Part shown: positions 1 through 5,831 of the stretch, piece after piece
Layout: each line of letters opens with the position of its first letter
Position numbering within the stretch: position 1 is the stretch's first letter
Assembly (NCBI GenBank): GCA_002339725.1
Contig: DDKN01000046.1
Coordinates: forward strand, 1 to 9,931
Direction: 5' to 3'
Source: Thiobacillus sp. UBA2597
Lineage (GTDB): Bacteria > Pseudomonadota > Gammaproteobacteria > Burkholderiales > Thiobacillaceae
Length of the DNA stretch: 9,931 nucleotides
Notes under the pieces: generated by a model
Database searches by the model: none
Told to the model about the DNA's origin: nothing
The model's input: the letters and a program-made list of their open reading frames with translations, nothing else
Made by a program: the position numbers and the translations under genes

Positions 1-263
1 GCCTGGTATTCCTGGAGGAAATAGGCGAACACCCGGTCCTGGTATTCGCGGCTGAAATTCACCAGCTCGATCTCGATGCCGAGCACCTCGCCCACCGCCA
101 GCACGTCCTTGAAGTCCTGCTCGATCGGGCAGTCGTCCTCCAGGTCGTCGGCCTCCCAGTTCTTCATGAACACGCCGACCACCTCATGGCCTTCTTGCTT
201 GAGGAGCCAGGCGGTGACGGCGGAATCGACGCCGCCGGAGAGGCCCACGACAATCCTGCTCAT
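1..263 (-). CDS. mnmA: tRNA-specific 2-thiouridylase MnmA, N-terminal part (3' end outside window)
   Basis: MnmA uses ATP to adenylate U34 of the tRNAs for Lys, Glu and Gln and then inserts sulfur delivered by a persulfide relay, giving s2U34 (family knowledge). About 87 codons are visible. The protein opens with a hydrophobic strand and the PP-loop SGGVDS at residues 9-14, the ATP-pyrophosphatase signature. MKNWE at residues 33-37 and a VNF..EY segment near residues 68-73 are typical of MnmA. The catalytic cysteines lie in the missing part. The ATG at 261-263 is preceded by GGAG (minus strand, 273-276) at 9 nt and places the PP-loop at the expected distance from the N terminus. It lies downstream of nudJ on the same strand, the neighbour also seen in E. 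coli, so cotranscription is plausible. The separating 132 bp carries an inverted repeat. The assignment is secure despite truncation. Confidence 0.95.
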   Translation of the reverse strand, partial: MSRIVVGLSGGVDSAVTAWLLKQEGHEVVGVFMKNWEADDLEDDCPIEQDFKDVLAVGEVLGIEIELVNFSREYQDRVFAYFLQEYQ

Positions 264-309
264 GGCACGATGCTCCACACCCCAATACCTGCCCACACGT
301 GAGCAGGAA

Positions 310-350
310 CCTCCCCTCCCCCATTCATGCGGGAGGCTGGGAGGGGGAGG
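310..350. repeat. C/G-rich imperfect inverted repeat in the nudJ-mnmA spacer
   Basis: Within the 132-bp gap between nudJ and mnmA, a C-rich arm (about 310-322) pairs with a G-rich arm (339-350) around a loop of roughly 17 nt. The arms match over about 11 bp with one bulged base, and a second GGGAGG at 331-336 offers an alternative partner. No T-tract follows on either strand, so it is not a classical intrinsic terminator. On the minus strand it sits in the nudJ-to-mnmA transcript. It could be an mRNA hairpin, a transcript end acting with Rho, or a copy of a dispersed C/G-rich intergenic element. I cannot tell which from one copy. Confidence 0.5.
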
Positions 351-395
351 CAGTGGAATTTCACGAACATTAAACGGCCAAGTGAATCGGTACGA

Positions 396-860
396 TCACA
401 AGCCAGAGTCCAACTCGCTGATAAGGTCGAGCGGAAAGCGCTGGCCGCGCCGGTAGTCCTCGAGGCAGCGCTGGATCAGCGGGCTGCGGTGATGCGCGCG
501 CACCGCCTCGATCTCGGCCGGGGTCAGCCAGACCGCGCGCAGGATGCCGGTATCCAGGGCGCGCCCCGGCTCATGGCCCAACACCTCGCCGGTGAAGGCG
601 AAGCGCAGATAGGTGCGGCCCTTGCTCGGATGGCGCCAGCGATAGACGCCGAGCAGGGCCTTGGGCTCGAAACGATGGGCGGTCTCCTCCAGCACCTCGC
701 GCCGCACCGCGTCACACAGGGTCTCGCCCTCCTCCAGGTGGCCAGCCGGCTGGTTGAAGCGCACGCCCTCGTCGGTCTCTTCCTCGACCAGCAGAAAGCG
801 GCCGTCGCGCTCGACGATGGCCGCCACCACCACATGCGGCTTCCAGATGGTTTCGCTCAC
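396..860 (-). CDS. nudJ: NUDIX hydrolase, NudJ-type pyrimidine (d)NTP/thiamine pyrophosphate phosphatase
   Basis: NudJ (YmfB) of E. coli hydrolyses nucleoside tri- and diphosphates and hydroxymethylpyrimidine/thiamine pyrophosphates; that specificity is carried over by homology. The 154-aa protein matches the usual length (E. coli 153). It begins with a KPHV-type strand, has QPAGHLE at residues 38-44, then the Nudix box at about residues 40-62 with G40, E46, R54, E55, E58 and E59, the metal-binding core. The box position usually held by Gly is Ala61. The C terminus has the NudJ pattern RSPL (126-129) followed by YRRGQRFPL (136-144). The start is GTG at 858-860, which overlaps the TGA of rimO in a GTGA junction, implying translational coupling. 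A longer upstream reading into rimO exists but has no family match. mnmA follows downstream on the same strand, as beside E. coli nudJ. Confidence 0.9.
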   Translation of the reverse strand: MSETIWKPHVVVAAIVERDGRFLLVEEETDEGVRFNQPAGHLEEGETLCDAVRREVLEETAHRFEPKALLGVYRWRHPSKGRTYLRFAFTGEVLGHEPGRALDTGILRAVWLTPAEIEAVRAHHRSPLIQRCLEDYRRGQRFPLDLISELDSGL

Positions 861-2176
861 AGCGGCTTGCCCCACAGATCGTAATCGTCGCTGCGGGTCA
901 CCTTCACCCGCACGAAGTCGCCCACCTTGAGCCCGGCGCCCTGGGCGATGTGGACCACGCCGTCGATCTCGGGCGCGTCGGCATAGCTGCGGCCCACGGC
1001 CCGGCCGCCGGCCACCGCGTCGATCAGCACGGTCAGCTCCTGACCGCGCCGGCGGCGCAGCTTTTCGGCGCTGATGTCGGCCTGCACGTCCATCAGCCGG
1101 GCCAGGCGATCCAGCTTCACGTCCTCGTCCACCGGGTCGGGCAAGGCGTTGGCCGCCGCGCCCGCCACCGGCGAATAGGTGAAGGCGCCGACGCGGTCGA
1201 GCTGGGCCGCCTGCAGGAAGTCGAGCAAGGCATCGAAATCGTCCTCGGTCTCGCCGGGAAAGCCGACGATGAAGGTGCTGCGGATGACCAGCTCCGGGCA
1301 GACCTCGCGCCACTTTTCGATCCGGCGCAGGGTGTTCTCCGCCGCCGCGGGCCGCTTCATCGCCTTGAGGATGCGGGCGGAGGCATGCTGGAACGGGATG
1401 TCGAGATAGGGCAGGATCTTCCCCTCCGCCATCAGCGGCAGGATGTCGTCCACGCTGGGATAGGGATAGACGTAATGCAGCCGCACCCAGATGCCCAGCT
1501 CGCCCAGGGCCTGGGCCAGCTCCAGGAGCCGGGTCTTCACCGGCCGGCCGCCCCAGAAACCGGTGCGGTATTTCAGGTCCACGCCGTAGGCCGAGGTGTC
1601 CTGCGACACGATCAGCAGTTCCTTCACCCCGGCCTTGGCCAGGGCCTCGGCCTCCTGCAGCACCTCGCCCACGGGCCGGCTGACCAGGTCGCCACGCAGG
1701 GACGGAATGATGCAGAAGGTGCAGCGGTGGTTGCAGCCCTCGGAGATCTTCAGATAGGCGTAATGCCGCGGCGTGAGCTTCAGGCCGCCGGGCGGGATGA
1801 GATCGGTATAGGGGTCGTGCGGCTTGGGCAGGTGGGCATGCACCGCCGCCATCACCGCCTCGGTCGCGTGCGGCCCGGTCACCGCCAGCACCTGGGGGTG
1901 GGCGGTCTCGACCACCCCTTCGCGCGCGCCCAGGCAGCCGGTGACGATGACCTTGCCGTTCTCGCGCAGGGCCTCGCCGATGGCGTCCAGGCTCTCCTCC
2001 ACCGCCGAGTCGATGAAGCCGCAGGTATTCACCACCACCAGGTCGGCATCGTCGTAGGTCGGTACGATGAGATAACCCTCGGCCCGAAGCTGGGTGAGGA
2101 TGCGCTCGGAATCGAAGGTGTTCTTCGGACAGCCGAGGGAAACGAAGCCGATCTTGGGGAGGGTCTGCATGGTCAT
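857..2176 (-). CDS. rimO: Ribosomal protein S12 methylthiotransferase RimO (radical SAM)
   Basis: RimO attaches a methylthio group to the beta-carbon of a conserved aspartate of ribosomal protein S12 (Asp88/89 by family), using two [4Fe-4S] clusters and SAM. The 439 aa equal the family length. The N-terminal UPF0004/MTTase domain supplies cluster ligands C16 (in GCPKN), C52 (in NTCGF) and C81 (in TGC). The radical SAM domain has C148, C152 and C155 in the CxxxCxxC loop of [11 protein letters not shown]. The last ~70 residues fit a TRAM domain. GCPKN and the sequence after the CxxxCxxC loop favour RimO over MiaB. The start at 2174-2176 has no clear Shine-Dalgarno sequence, and an ATG two codons downstream (2168-2170) is equally possible. 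It is the first gene of the rimO-nudJ-(mnmA) group and diverges from a small membrane-protein gene across about 98 bp. Confidence 0.96.
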   Translation of the reverse strand: MTMQTLPKIGFVSLGCPKNTFDSERILTQLRAEGYLIVPTYDDADLVVVNTCGFIDSAVEESLDAIGEALRENGKVIVTGCLGAREGVVETAHPQVLAVTGPHATEAVMAAVHAHLPKPHDPYTDLIPPGGLKLTPRHYAYLKISEGCNHRCTFCIIPSLRGDLVSRPVGEVLQEAEALAKAGVKELLIVSQDTSAYGVDLKYRTGFWGGRPVKTRLLELAQALGELGIWVRLHYVYPYPSVDDILPLMAEGKILPYLDIPFQHASARILKAMKRPAAAENTLRRIEKWREVCPELVIRSTFIVGFPGETEDDFDALLDFLQAAQLDRVGAFTYSPVAGAAANALPDPVDEDVKLDRLARLMDVQADISAEKLRRRRGQELTVLIDAVAGGRAVGRSYADAPEIDGVVHIAQGAGLKVGDFVRVKVTRSDDYDLWGKPL

Positions 2177-2221
2177 TCGATCATTTTCGGGAGCGGCATC
2201 GAGCCCGCCCCGGCCGGAAAG

Positions 2222-2249
2222 TTCATTCGCCTGGAAAAACTGCTACAGT
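2222..2249 (+). promoter_or_regulatory. Candidate extended -10 promoter for the small membrane-protein gene
   Basis: TGCTACAGT at 2241-2249 is a TGN-extended -10 with TACAGT (four of six matches to TATAAT). TTCATT at 2222-2227 is a weak -35 at 16 bp. Initiation near 2256 would give a leader of about 20 nt before the ATG at 2275. The extended -10 is the main support; the -35 is poor. Confidence 0.35.
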
Positions 2250-2264
2250 TCGCGCCGTCATTTT

Positions 2265-2268
2265 GGAG
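2265..2268 (+). promoter_or_regulatory. Ribosome binding site that sets the small-protein start
   Basis: GGAG at 2265-2268 lies 6 nt before the ATG at 2275. A TTG at 2263 in the same frame would begin before the Shine-Dalgarno sequence itself, so the ATG is the better start. Confidence 0.6.
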
Positions 2269-2274
2269 CCGCCC

Positions 2275-2508
2275 ATGTACCTGCCCATCATCGCCATCGG
2301 CTACGGTTACATCATCCTGATGATGACCATCAGCGCGGAGAGCATCTGGTCGGGCCTGGCTGTGTTCGTCGGCCTGGGGCTAGTGCCCATGTACCTCATG
2401 GCCAAGCTGCTCCGCCGCCGCGCCAAACCAGTCTTCCGCCAGACCGCCGACCAGCCAGACCGTGAGCACGCCAGCCAGGATCAGGATGATCTGCGCCCCG
2501 GTGTGTGA
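2275..2508 (+). CDS. Small two-helix membrane protein of unknown function
   Basis: The 77-aa product has two predicted membrane segments, about residues 2-19 and 24-44, followed by a basic stretch LRRRAKP (45-52) that would hold the loop on the cytoplasmic side (positive-inside rule, inference). A start MYLP followed by two short helices and an arginine-rich end resembles small uncharacterised betaproteobacterial inner-membrane proteins that I recall only in outline; no function can be given. The ATG has a good Shine-Dalgarno sequence and an extended -10 box upstream, supporting a real gene. Residues from about 53 to 77 are polar, low in structure, and read through the antisense of the final membrane helix of the facing ZIP gene. 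They look like a run-on tail caused by a missing stop codon. The gene diverges from rimO and converges on the ZIP gene with 129 bp of overlap. Confidence 0.65.
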   Translation: MYLPIIAIGYGYIILMMTISAESIWSGLAVFVGLGLVPMYLMAKLLRRRAKPVFRQTADQPDREHASQDQDDLRPGV

Positions 2509-3195
2509 CAGCTCCACCCGCTTGTGCAGGCCGGGGATCAGGTCGGCCACCGCCACGTAGATCATGCCCGAAGCGGCCAGGGCCAGCATGTAGGGCATGG
2601 CCTGCTGCACCGGGGCCAGGGCGTAATAGCCGAGCACGCCACCGATCAGGGTGGCCAGGCTGCTGAACAGGTTGAGCAAGAGCGCCCGGCTCCGGCTGTA
2701 GCCGGAATGCAGCAGGATCAAAAAGTCGCCCATCTCCTGCGGAATCTCGTGGGCGATGATGGCCACCGTGGTCACCACGCCCAGCTTGAGATCAACCAGG
2801 AAGGCGGCGGCGATGATCACGCCATCGACGAAGTTGTGCATGGTGTCGCCGATGGTGATCATCAGGCCGGAGCGGCCGTGGTCATGGCCCGGGGCATGGG
2901 CGCCGTGCGCCTCGCAGGCCTCGACGTGGCAATGGCGCCAGAGCACCAGCTTTTCCAGCAGGAAGAAGAGCAGGATGCCGCCCAGCACGGTCACGCCGAT
3001 GCGCTGGAAATCGCCCGTCAATTCCAAAGCATGCGGCAGCACCTCGAGAAAGGCCGCCCCGAGCAGGGCGCCGATGGCGTAGCTCACCATCACCGGCACC
3101 CACTCCACCCGGGCCTTCAGGGCGAGCGCGGCGAACAGCACGGAGAGCATGCCGCCGGCGGCGCCGGCGATCAGGATCCAGGCTAAGGTGGTCAT
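2380..3195 (-). CDS. ZIP-family divalent metal transporter (probable zinc/iron permease)
   Basis: ZIP proteins move Zn2+ or related divalent metals into the cytoplasm. This 271-aa protein shows about seven to eight hydrophobic segments. The metal-site helices are clear: GDTMHNFVDG at residues 117-126 (H120, N121, D124) and HEIPQEMGD at 149-157 (H149, E150, E154), the binuclear-centre pattern of the family. A His-rich loop between helices 3 and 4 (residues 88-106, several His plus two Cys) and a HEVHGH C terminus (266-271) are the usual soft metal-gathering stretches. The ATG at 3193-3195 gives an N terminus starting directly in the first helix. The exact metal and direction cannot be read from sequence, so no symbol is given. 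It is isolated from pgeF by 63 bp and its 3' end overlaps the convergent small membrane-protein gene. Confidence 0.88.
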   Translation of the reverse strand: MTTLAWILIAGAAGGMLSVLFAALALKARVEWVPVMVSYAIGALLGAAFLEVLPHALELTGDFQRIGVTVLGGILLFFLLEKLVLWRHCHVEACEAHGAHAPGHDHGRSGLMITIGDTMHNFVDGVIIAAAFLVDLKLGVVTTVAIIAHEIPQEMGDFLILLHSGYSRSRALLLNLFSSLATLIGGVLGYYALAPVQQAMPYMLALAASGMIYVAVADLIPGLHKRVELSHTGAQIILILAGVLTVWLVGGLAEDWFGAAAEQLGHEVHGH

Positions 3196-3232
3196 CGAAC
3201 TTTTCGGGGTTCGGGCAGGGCCAAAGGAGTAG

Positions 3233-3238
3233 ATTCTA
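3233..3238 (-). promoter_or_regulatory. Candidate -10 box for the ZIP transporter gene
   Basis: Read on the minus strand this is TAGAAT, five of six matches to the sigma70 -10, about 38 nt before the ZIP start codon. It lies in an 11-bp palindrome GTAGATTCTAC (3228-3238), which might be an operator half or chance. No good -35 is visible at 17 bp, so the call is tentative. Confidence 0.3.
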
Positions 3239-3258
3239 CCGAAGACGGGCGTGCCGGC

Positions 3259-4014
3259 CTATTCCGCCAGCCAGACCAGGCTGGCCATGCGCCCGGTCTT
3301 TTGTTCGCGGCGGAAGGAATAGAAGCGTTCGGCATCACGCAGGGTGCACAGGCCGCCGCCATAGACCCGACTCACGCCGATGCGGGCGAGCCGCAGCCGG
3401 GCCAGGGCGTAGATGTCGGCCAACCACTTGTGCGGCGCCTCGTCCAGGGTGCCGGGCAGGGCCGGGCGGAAGGCCGTGGCCGCCAGCGGATCGTGCGCCA
3501 TGAAGGCCGCGCGCACCTCGGGCCCCACCTCGAAACTGTCCGGGCCGATGGCCGCGCCCAGCCAGGCCAGGATGGTGTCCGGCGGCACCCGCATGGCCTC
3601 GACCGTGCGCTCCAGCACGCCGCCGGCCAGGCCGCGCCAGCCGGCGTGGGCCGCGGCCACCACCGTGCCGGCGGCATCGCAGAACAGCACCGGCAGACAA
3701 TCGGCGGTGAGCACCGCGCAGACCCGGTTTGGCGCGCGCGCCACCGAGGCATCGGCCGCGGTGCCTTCGGCGTCGACCCCGGCCTCGGCCACCCGGTCCC
3801 CGTGTACCTGGTTGAGCCAGAGCGGTTCGGCCGGCAGAAAGCGGCGCAGGATGGCCCGGTTCTCGGCCACGCTCAGGGGATCGTCGCCCACGTGGCTGGC
3901 CGGGTTCAGGCTGTCATAGGGCGGCTGGCTCACGCCGCCCGCGCGCGTGGTCATGCAGCCGCGCACATTGGGCGGGGCCGGCCAGTCGGGCCGTAACCAG
4001 TCATTCGGCAGCAT
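3259..4014 (-). CDS. pgeF: Multicopper polyphenol oxidase-fold protein YfiH/PgeF (peptidoglycan editing factor)
   Basis: PgeF/YfiH belongs to the DUF152/LACC1 family. In E. coli it maintains correct peptidoglycan composition by removing wrongly made UDP-MurNAc-Ser; family members also show purine-nucleoside phosphorylase/deaminase activity. The 251-aa length is typical. The three metal ligands are visible in their usual contexts: H71 in NQVHGD, C106 in ADCLPVL and H123 in AHAGWRG. Downstream GAAIGP (153-158) and a GGLC segment near the C terminus also fit, as does the final FYSFRR (231-236). The ATG at 4012-4014 lies inside the end of rluD (14-bp overlap) and has GGAGG at 4021-4025, 6 nt upstream, so the start is well supported and translation is probably coupled to rluD. 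rluD followed by pgeF is a common proteobacterial arrangement. Confidence 0.93.
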   Translation of the reverse strand: MLPNDWLRPDWPAPPNVRGCMTTRAGGVSQPPYDSLNPASHVGDDPLSVAENRAILRRFLPAEPLWLNQVHGDRVAEAGVDAEGTAADASVARAPNRVCAVLTADCLPVLFCDAAGTVVAAAHAGWRGLAGGVLERTVEAMRVPPDTILAWLGAAIGPDSFEVGPEVRAAFMAHDPLAATAFRPALPGTLDEAPHKWLADIYALARLRLARIGVSRVYGGGLCTLRDAERFYSFRREQKTGRMASLVWLAE

Positions 4015-4906
4015 CCAGGGCCTCCAATAGCTGTTTGAAATCGGCCGGCGGCGGCGCCTCGAAGGCGAGCGGCGCGCCGCTCACCGGATGGTCGAAACCC
4101 AGGCGTACCGCGTGCAGGGCCTGGCGGTGGAAATCCCAGCGGCCGCGCTTGTGGCCGGCATAGACCGGATCGCCCACCAAAGGATGCCCCAGATGCGCCA
4201 GATGCACCCGGATCTGATGGGTGCGGCCGGTGGCCAACTGGCACTCGAGCCAGGTCGCGCCGGGATAACGCTTGAGCACCTTATAACGGGTCAAGGCCGG
4301 CTTGCCCGACTCCACCACCGCCATCTTGGTGCGCTGGGTCGGGTGGCGCCCGATCGGCGCCTCGATCTCGCCCGCATCGCGTTCCAGTTCGCCGATCGCC
4401 ACCGCCCAATAGGTGCGCTTGACCGTGCGCGCCTGCAGTTCCCGCACCAGCCGGGTCTGTGCCGGCAGGGTCTTGGCCACCACCATCAGGCCCGAGGTCT
4501 CCTTGTCCAGGCGGTGCACGATGCCGGCGCGCGGCACCTCATTGAGCTGCGGCGCATGATGCAGCAGGGCGTTGAGCAGGGTGCCCGCCCAGTTGCCGGC
4601 GCCAGGGTGGGTGACCAGGCCGGCCGGTTTGTTCAGCACCAGGAGGTCGGCATCCTCGTAGACGATGTCCAGGGCGATCGCCTCGGCCTGGTAGGGTTGC
4701 TCGGAGGGATGGGTTTGCGGTTCGAGCTCAACCGTCTCGCCGCCCCAGACCTTGTGCTTGCGGCTGGCCGGTTTGCCGTCGACCCGCACCAGGCCCCCGT
4801 CGCACCAGGCCTGGATGCGGCTGCGCGAATAGTCCGGCAGCAGTTCGGCCAGGCTCTGGTCCAGGCGACGGCCGGCATGGTCGATGGGAATGGTGAAGGT
4901 AATCAT
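4001..4906 (-). CDS. rluD: 23S rRNA pseudouridine synthase RluD (sites 1911/1915/1917)
   Basis: RluD isomerises uridines in helix 69 of 23S rRNA, supporting ribosome assembly and termination (E. coli knowledge). The 301-aa protein has an N-terminal S4 RNA-binding domain (about residues 13-60) and a catalytic domain with HRLDKETSG at 131-139, in which D134 is the nucleophile. GRTHQIRVHLA follows near the C-terminal third. RluD is favoured over RluA/RluC by the S4 domain and by linkage to bamD and pgeF. The start ATG (4904-4906) has no Shine-Dalgarno sequence and an in-frame stop lies 33 nt upstream without another common start codon. The N terminus matches the family from residue 2, so the start holds despite the weak leader. 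It diverges from bamD with 45 bp between start codons. Confidence 0.94.
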   Translation of the reverse strand: MITFTIPIDHAGRRLDQSLAELLPDYSRSRIQAWCDGGLVRVDGKPASRKHKVWGGETVELEPQTHPSEQPYQAEAIALDIVYEDADLLVLNKPAGLVTHPGAGNWAGTLLNALLHHAPQLNEVPRAGIVHRLDKETSGLMVVAKTLPAQTRLVRELQARTVKRTYWAVAIGELERDAGEIEAPIGRHPTQRTKMAVVESGKPALTRYKVLKRYPGATWLECQLATGRTHQIRVHLAHLGHPLVGDPVYAGHKRGRWDFHRQALHAVRLGFDHPVSGAPLAFEAPPPADFKQLLEALDAAE

Positions 4907-4918
4907 GGCCGGGCCGGT

Positions 4919-4924
4919 TATAAT
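4919..4924 (+). promoter_or_regulatory. Consensus -10 box of the bamD promoter
   Basis: A perfect TATAAT lies 27 nt before the bamD ATG, giving a predicted initiation near 4931 and a leader of about 20 nt. The expected -35 position (around 4896-4901, inside rluD) is not a TTGACA match. The AT-rich heptamer TTATAAT stands out in a very GC-rich 45-bp divergent spacer. Confidence 0.6.
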
Positions 4925-4951
4925 CCGGCGATCTTCTCAGGACGAATCGCA

Positions 4952-5740
4952 ATGAACCGGATTCTAGCCGCATTACTGCTCATGCTCCTCGCCGGCTGCA
5001 GCCTGTTGCCGGAACAGATCGACGAAACCAAGGGCTGGTCCGCCGCCAAGCTGTATAACACGGCGAAATCGGAACTGAACGAAGGCAATTACACCCGCGC
5101 CGTCCAACTCTACGAAAAACTGGAGGCGCGCTATCCCTACGGCCCCTATGCCCAGCAGGCCCAGCTCGAAGTCGCCTATGCCTATTACAAGGACAACGAA
5201 CCGGCCTCCGCCATCGCCGCTGCTGACCGCTTTATCCGGCTGCACCCGAACCACCCGCACGTCGATTACGCCTATTACCTCAAGGGCCTGGCCAATTTCA
5301 TCGAAGACACCAGCCTGTTCGCCAGCCTGGGCAAGCAGGACATGAGCGAACGCGATCCGCGCGCTGCGCGCGAGTCGTTCGAGGCCTTCAAGGAACTGGT
5401 GCAGCGTTTCCCCGACAGCAAATACGCGGCGGACGCCACCGCCCGCATGAAGTATCTGGTCAACGCCCTCGCCTCGCACGAAGTGCATGTGGCGCGCTAT
5501 TACTACAAGCGCGGCGCCTACGTCGCGGCGGCCAACCGGGCCAAGACCGTGCTCGAGACCTATCCCCAGGCCCCCGCCCTGGAAGAGGCCCTCTATCTCA
5601 TGGCCAAGAGCTACGAGGCCATGAATCTCAACGACCTGCGCGACGACGCTTTGCGCGTGCTCAAACACAACTTCCCCAACAGCGCCTATCTCAGCGGCAA
5701 ATCCCTCGATCAGGGGAAGGCGTGGTGGAAGTTCTGGTAA
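4952..5740 (+). CDS. bamD: Outer membrane protein assembly factor BamD (lipoprotein)
   Basis: BamD (formerly ComL/YfiO) is the essential lipoprotein partner of BamA in the machine that inserts beta-barrel proteins into the outer membrane. The 262-aa product begins with a lipoprotein signal: a short basic start, a Leu/Ala core and the lipobox LAGC with C16 as the lipidated residue. The mature part is built of TPR-type helix pairs; aromatic repeat residues are plain in the segments near residues 32-60 (YNTAKSELNEGNY), 70-90 and 150-200. The fold and length fit (E. coli 245). The ATG at 4952 is chosen because it alone gives a signal peptide; the open frame extends far upstream through antisense rluD and is not coding there. 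AGGA at 4939-4942 is a weak Shine-Dalgarno sequence. relA follows on the same strand after a 91-bp hairpin-containing gap. Confidence 0.95.
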   Translation: MNRILAALLLMLLAGCSLLPEQIDETKGWSAAKLYNTAKSELNEGNYTRAVQLYEKLEARYPYGPYAQQAQLEVAYAYYKDNEPASAIAAADRFIRLHPNHPHVDYAYYLKGLANFIEDTSLFASLGKQDMSERDPRAARESFEAFKELVQRFPDSKYAADATARMKYLVNALASHEVHVARYYYKRGAYVAAANRAKTVLETYPQAPALEEALYLMAKSYEAMNLNDLRDDALRVLKHNFPNSAYLSGKSLDQGKAWWKFW

Positions 5741-5756
5741 GTCAGGTCGGCAGCTT

Positions 5757-5816
5757 TCAGTTGGCAGCGTCAGTCGCTGCAATTCAAGATACTGCCGACT
5801 GACGACTGCCAACTGA
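5757..5816. repeat. Long hairpin built from inverted heptamer repeats between bamD and relA
   Basis: Positions 5757-5767 pair perfectly with 5806-5816 (11 bp) and 5768-5776 with 5796-5804 (9 bp). This makes a 20-bp stem with a single bulged base (A5805) and a 19-nt loop. No T-run follows the stem on either strand, so intrinsic termination is not indicated. In the mRNA it would stand 15 nt before the relA start codon, where it could limit relA translation, stabilise the bamD end, or mark a Rho or RNase boundary. These roles are inference; the pairing is seen directly. Confidence 0.75.
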
Positions 5817-5821
5817 CGACT
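5791..5821 (+). repeat. Tandem 14-bp direct repeat (two units plus partial third)
   Basis: Units ACTGCCGACTGACG (5791-5804) and ACTGCCAACTGACG (5805-5818) differ at one base and are followed by ACT. Each is two related heptamers, ACTGCCR and ACTGACG. The inverse of the same heptamers appears at 5757-5776, so tandem and inverted copies of one short word make up most of the bamD-relA gap. Confidence 0.75.
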
Positions 5822-5831
5822 TGTTGCCGTC

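Noticed and set aside
861..1313. Long N-terminal extension of nudJ into rimO
   Set aside because: The extension is Arg/Gly-rich antisense-like sequence in another frame of rimO. The GTG at the GTGA junction gives the family-length protein.
950..2320. 456-codon plus-strand frame opposite rimO
   Set aside because: It is an antisense shadow of rimO with Gly/His/Gln-rich composition; no domain and no ribosome binding site were seen.
3196..3213. CGAAC-N8-GTTCG inverted repeat in the ZIP leader as a metal-responsive operator
   Set aside because: A 5-bp arm is too short to claim, and it does not match a Zur or Fur box.
4088..4951. In-frame extension of bamD upstream over rluD
   Set aside because: It would bury the lipoprotein signal peptide about 290 residues into the protein. 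The ATG at 4952 gives a perfect lipobox.
5757..5831. Intrinsic terminator after bamD
   Set aside because: The hairpin is strong, but no T-tract follows either arm.
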